This document shows positions 59,272 to 64,000 of a stretch of 64,000 nucleotides of DNA, piece after piece. Source of the DNA: Cristatella mucedo (taxonomy: Eukaryota > Bryozoa > Phylactolaemata > Cristatellidae). The translations under genes and the position numbers were made by a program. The stretch covers positions 630,501 to 694,500 of the forward strand of contig WPIO01000134.1 in the NCBI GenBank assembly GCA_009760855.2, given 5' to 3'. Every line of letters starts with the position of its first letter. The first letter of the stretch is position 1. The notes under the pieces were generated by a model. The model saw only the letters and a list, made by a program, of their open reading frames with translations, did no database searches and was not told the DNA's origin.

Positions 59272-59745
59272 GAGATACTACCCCATCAGGCAAAGCATCG
59301 TACCACTCGCTTTTCGGAATCCAACAGTCTAGAAATACCTCGTACAAACCTTAAATCCTTTGGAGACCGTGCATTTAGCTCGTATGCTCCCACAGCCTGG
59401 AACTCCCTCCCGACCTGCATCAGAACATCCCCTGACCTGACCACATTTAAAAGAAACTTAAAAACATACCTATTTAGGACAGCATTTAGTGGGTCCTTGT
59501 GATTCGTCCTCGATGTGCTTATGCGTGCTGACACTGTTCATGCTGCCACTAACCACATTTGCATGCTGACCCAGTGCATGTAACCCCTAACCATGTTATT
59601 CATTTTGTTTGTTTTTCAAGCATGATTTTACTTACTATTCTATTGCGTATCACTTTGCAGCAAATGTAAAGCGCCTAGAAAGAGATTAAGTTCTCTGAGG
59701 GCGCTTTATCAAGTGCAATATTATTATTATTATTATTATTATTTA
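59272..59745 (+). mobile_element. LINE-A 3' copy, recent
   Basis: Begins abruptly at ATACTACCCCATCAGGCAAA and is nearly identical to 13258-13735, including 82 identical codons read on the opposite strand. It ends with the hairpin and (ATT)n. A typical 5'-truncated insertion. Confidence 0.9.
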
Positions 59746-60730
59746 GGTTTTGCTTCAGTGTTATCATGACGATACATCTGGCTTGTTGCAGTCAACCTTT
59801 TCTTATTCGATGCACCAGCCAGCCAGAGAAGCAATGCCTCCGGTGCCTTTTATTGAAAAAAAATTCGGGATAGCTGATTAATGCTATTTCATGCTATTTC
59901 CTTAATTTAATTGGCATGTTAAAAGTTTTGGTAGCTCAAAGTCGACTTGACCACGCTGTCTTTTCACTGCAGCCATGTTTTGCCTGTGCGCCAGCAGTCG
60001 CTACCTCAATTCCGGTGCTAGTTAATAATAGCTCGATTAAACGATTTTCCTTCCTTCGATGGGCGGCGTTAGCAAGCGTAGATGGTGGTTGAGGACCCGA
60101 CAGGAAGGTTGAACTTTTCGGCCACAGGTGTTTCAATCTAGAATTTTTCGATACGGACGATTTGGCTGCTTCGAACGCATCGGCCGCCCTCATAGTCGCG
60201 CCTTCAATACACCAGCAAGTGAAGCAGGGCCTTCAATTGCCACTTGGGCGCCGGCGTCTCGCCATCGGCCGCCGCCGGCTTCTTCTTCAGCTGCCGCTCG
60301 ATCGCGGTGACGTTACCGTTGATGGCGATTCGGAGGTGTTTGGCAATTTTTGCTTGAACTTTGAAAGCCGTCGTCCCGATCCGGATCCGGGCGCCCGAAA
60401 AGTCGGCCGAAAACTCCACGCGAAACTGCGCCTTTGACTCGGTAAGAACTGCGTGCAGTTTAGACTTTAGAAGTCTTAAGTCTTTGGCTATTAGACTCGA
60501 GCGTTTGAACACCTAAAGGTCCCCTTGAGTCGGATTTGTATAAGGCAGGCCAATACCCACCCGCGCCCACCCGTAAGATCGAAGACGCCACCCACAGCCA
60601 CCCAGCACCCATGGGAATGGGCGGGTGTGGGCGTGGGTACCCAGTTGAGGGCTCGCAAGTAAAGGTCCGCTCATTTGAAGAGCAAGAAAAAAGCCCTATC
60701 GTGGCTATCTCCTCTGCTTGCAGTGAGCAA
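59746..60730. other. GC-richer unique sequence
   Basis: Overlapping open frames lie on both strands at 60162-60512, in a CpG-rich patch. No domain is seen. A near-palindromic CCCACCC/GGGTGGG-type cluster lies at about 60555-60640. Confidence 0.25.
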
Positions 60731-60732
60731 TA

Positions 60733-60900
60733 ATGATAATAATGAGATATTCGAATAGCACCGTGCGAGAGCTAAATCTCTTTCTAGGCACTTTTAAAAT
60801 GCCGCCAGTGAAAGATTGCAGCAGCTGGTTTCGAACTCACCGGCTGGACCGTGAAATTCGAGCACCTTACCTCCGGACTGCGACCCAGAGCCCACTGCTC
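60733..60900 (-). mobile_element. tRNA-headed SINE carrying the LINE-A 3' end
   Basis: On the minus strand: A-box-like CGCAGTCCGGAGGTAAGG, B-box-like GTGAGTTCGAAACC, then about 35 bp, then AAGTGCCTAGAAAGAGATTT with its hairpin partner, and an ATTATTATCATTATT tail. This one copy shows the whole chimera. Confidence 0.75.
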
Positions 60901-61737
60901 GATGTGGTGTCGGTTGGAGACGATAGCGTTTATGCAGCTTCAATTATCCATCGTCTAAGAGTCGATTACGCGAGGCGGGAGCTCGGAGCGGCAAGTTAAG
61001 CGCGCTCAACGGTCTGTTGGCGCCTGTTATAGGTTGCTGTTGCGTCGTAGAGCACCTACCTGTCAGGTTCTCGACTATTCATTTCACCGCCGTAGAAGCA
61101 AAGAAGCAGAGATCCGATCAGGCCGGTGGCAGGCAGCGAAGGGAGCGCCGTCCAAGCGGCGGAAGCGATAGTGGCCTTCGCTTTTGCGCCGCGCCATGCA
61201 GAGTGGGTTCGGGCGTGGCTAACCTGCACTGAGCTTACCTCTGACACCTGGGCAAGCAATTAGTCGTGCAGCATGCGGTGGCTACGGGTCAGTGCTCAGA
61301 GCCGCTGGCCCTCGGGTCTTAGCGCAAAGCCAATGAACAGCTCGAACTTCACGACCCAAGTTGCCTGTTTGCGCCATGCAGCAAGCAGACGATCTGCATC
61401 TCTCGCAGCAACCTCGCTGTCGGCCGAGTACTAACGCCGTCGGGTCTCAGCCCGGCGGTCAGGTGCTCGCTCTTCGCGACCCGAACGGTTCGCGGGTTCC
61501 GCGCCCCGCGCTAGAGAATTCGTCACGGTCGCAGCAGGCGGGGCAAAAGCCGCCAATGGATGGGCCTAATAAACGAGGATCAATTCTGAGCCAGCCAATC
61601 TGTCTGCACTCTCGGAGCTCGCTGCCGCTTCCTGCGCCTCCTCCTTCCTCTACGTAAACGCCCCATCGTAAACAAAACTTGACTATCGAGTGGGCGCGTA
61701 AGGATGAGGCGATGCATGCAATATTGTCAGAGAGCTG
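60901..61737. other. CpG-rich region, no recognised gene
   Basis: A plus-strand frame from ATG at 61376 to 61657 (about 93 codons, Gln/Ser/Pro-rich) could be a coding exon. It has no recognisable domain, and no splice partner was found. Confidence 0.25.
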
Positions 61738-62032
61738 CAGAGTTTCTTACGCAACGACATCTACTCTCCAACTGCCGACTATGGCACATCTTTTTCAGCG
61801 GTCCTGAACTGCTACTTCTATGCTACTCACTACCTCAACTGCTCTCCTAACTCTGCTATGCTTCCCACTTTCTCTTTGTTGCGTGACACGAAGTCTGGTG
61901 GCTACCGAATGCGTACCGAAAGCCGCTTAGGCTGTGAGTGCGCTATACAAAGCTCTCCTGCGTAACGCCCACATGGTCTTTATGACTTTGTGGAGTTACT
62001 GACGGAGATACATTACATTACATTACAGAGTT
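61738..62032 (+). mobile_element. LINE-B 3' end, recent copy
   Basis: AGAGTTTCTTACGCAACGAC onward matches 34605-34885 almost base for base, including the C-terminal extension. It ends GAGATACATTACATTACATT. Confidence 0.88.
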
Positions 62033-62879
62033 TATTACGCGGGACCTGGAGGGCGTTTCTGATTCCTGCTAGCACGGTTTCCGAGGCGTTCTCTCGACAG
62101 AAGCAGTCCCGCCAGACATCTACCATGCGAGGGTCTCCAGAATATCGGTGCGATAGGACGCGGCCATAATGAAGGAATGTCCGGACGAATGCGGCGTCTG
62201 CAATGGCGCGTAGCTAACGCCATGGAGAGCTAGAACTGTAAGCCACGGCGCTGCCAGCGCGTTCACTTTTTAAAACTGGCTGTGCGGGCTGCAAAATAAG
62301 TAAACCTCACCGGCATTACCTTCAGCCAGCCAGCATCACGTCGTGCGGATCTTCTCGTTCCAGCAGCTACGTCGTACGCACCCAGCTGCTCTCGCCAGAC
62401 GAGGCGGTGCACTTTATCTGACGCCACCTCGTTCGTTGCTAAGTACTCACGAGTCGGCCTACCTAGCGACGAGTGGTGGCTTGCTAGAGAAATTCCCTCG
62501 GCATTATGTGAAAGATGCTAGTCGATAGAAATTATTTTTTTCAAATCTGCAGCATAGAAAGATTAGGGTTTCTTTGTATCCTGAGATGTCTGGCATCCAA
62601 GCGCTGTTTTTCACTGGTAAAATTAGCGTCTTTGGCCAAGCACCGGCCTGTTCTCGGCTTGTTCAACTGTTGGGGAGGGGCAACTGTTACTCTGCCCTGC
62701 CGCTTCCGGAGACTTAGGGTTATATCACTGCAAATCAAGGTTAAGTTCTGTGAAAAATGTCTGCCTACATCGGTAGTGGTCTTTACGGGGCAGAACCGAT
62801 TGGCGTGAATTCGCGACAGCTTCCAAGTCTGCCTTGTTGCAGCAAGAAGCGTTGATCCATGCGCAGCGGGCATGCTTCC

Positions 62880-62965
62880 TTAGCAGCGTTTGTAAAGTGC
62901 CTAGAAAGAGTTCAGCTCTCTGAGGGTGCTATGCAAATTTAATAATGATAATATTATATTAATTA
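62880..62965 (+). mobile_element. LINE-A/SINE 3' hairpin
   Basis: AAAGTGCCTAGAAAGAGTTC, then CTCTCTGAGGGTGCTATG and an AT-rich tail. Confidence 0.65.
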
Positions 62966-64000
62966 TTGCAAGAGGGTTGTGCAGCACGTCGGACTTGCAG
63001 CACGCGCAATACCCAGTCGGAAAGGCGTTCGAGCTGGGCCGCAACGTACGCATGCGATATTCATCCGCTGGCCAGCGTGCGTCTCGGCCGTTTGAGCAGT
63101 CGTAGGCTGCGGCGGAAGCTCGGTTGATCGGAGCCAAAGAGTCGAACTACCGACTAGTCGCACGCTCGGATGCCCGAGACCAAGACCAATACGCACGACG
63201 CCGATACGCGCGAGCGCGCGCCCGGGGTCACGTGACCGCGAGCGCCCGCACGCTGCCGCACGCCGCCGCCCGCTGACCGGATTCGCACTGTCGAGACTTC
63301 TTGGCCTGCGTTGCTGGTAGGAGGGTAGGAGGAGAAGGAGGAGTAGGGCGGCAGGCCTGCGTCGCCGCGTCTGCGCAAGGACCGGCGGTTAGTCGCCTCA
63401 AACCGAGAGGATGGGCAACGATCTCTCCGCCATCCCATAGAGTAAGCCGATACGCTGCCGCTATGGTGACGGCTAAGCGGCCGTGATGGGCCCGACAGTG
63501 CCGCTGCTGATCGGCGGCTAGCTCGAGTTGTTTGTCGGTGTCGGGTGTCAAGCGCATGAAAGGACCCGCGCTATAGACTCGAATGCGAAGAAGACCGCCA
63601 AACAAAGAAGAGCGACCGTTAGCGTCGACTGACCCGGCTACAGCCGGGTCCTTCTTGACGCCAATAGGCGAGTCGGATCCGTGAAATACAGACGATCATG
63701 GATCGGTATCGACGACCTTCCTTCGCCTCACGACTGGCGCTCGTACGGAGGTCGTAAAGCCCCCACGATGTGGCGGAGTGATTAGCCAGTATCGGGATCC
63801 TGGTAGTCAGATCGCCGTTAAAGCGGTCGACGTTTTCCGCTGGAAGAGCTCGCCGCACGCCGTAGGTGTCCGCGACTCCACAGCGGGCGGCGTGCGAGAG
63901 CAAGCAAAAAGTAAAGTTTATCAGGAGGTGCATTTTACGTCGCCAGTTCGTGCCGGCTGCGCCGCCGGCGCTTGTAGTGCCGCCGCCTGCGAGGCAGCGG
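62966..64000. other. CpG-rich window end, possible promoter region
   Basis: Strong rise in GC and CpG density, above all 63000-63650 (GCGCGAGCGCGCGCCC near 63205). Several overlapping frames, none recognisable. This composition is common at promoters, so a gene may start at or beyond the right edge. Confidence 0.3.

Noticed and set aside
61376-61657. Gln/Pro/Ser-rich plus-strand frame in the CpG-rich region
   Set aside because: GC-rich DNA gives long chance frames; no domain, no splice partner and no conserved motif was found.

Overview
This is a repeat-rich animal (metazoan) nuclear window. It holds two conserved genes, each split into many short exons with GT-AG introns, in a background of non-LTR retrotransposon relics, tRNA-headed SINEs and long microsatellites. 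There are no bacterial-style gene clusters. Nearly all long open frames are simple-repeat translations or retrotransposon debris. The LINEs belong to the CR1/L2-like group and the two genes are widespread in animals, so I infer an invertebrate, but I cannot place the phylum.

The two genes stand head to head around 38.6-38.9 kb. To the left, on the minus strand, is a MIER1-like gene (mesoderm induction early response; ELM2 plus SANT co-repressor). I rebuilt it as 11 coding exons from 38628 down to 7888, giving about 458 residues. It includes a 9-nt first coding exon and a 28-nt microexon. To the right, on the plus strand, is a complete VPS26C (DSCR3) gene, a retriever-complex arrestin-fold subunit, in nine coding exons from 38903 to 54231 (299 residues). 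All splice phases in both models close, and both reading frames stay open to their stop codons. The 274 bp between the two start codons probably act as a bidirectional promoter.

The introns and flanks carry two LINE families. LINE-A has a 3' end with a two-part hairpin and an (ATT)n tail. LINE-B has a 3' end with (CATTA)n and an unusual coding extension. At least two tRNA-derived SINE families are present. One of them (SINE-A) ends in the same 3' hairpin as LINE-A, which suggests it is mobilised by LINE-A. SINE-B has a different end and an (AAAT)n-type tail. The best LINE copy (LINE-B, 33.37-34.89 kb) lies within about 40 bp of a MIER1 splice acceptor.

VPS26C introns hold long TG tracts, all on the sense strand. 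Each gene also has one long tract that reads as CU-rich in its own pre-mRNA. The right end (about 59.9-64 kb) becomes GC- and CpG-rich and may be the start of another gene, but I recognise none there. One candidate first coding exon of unknown identity lies at 57393-57253 on the minus strand.
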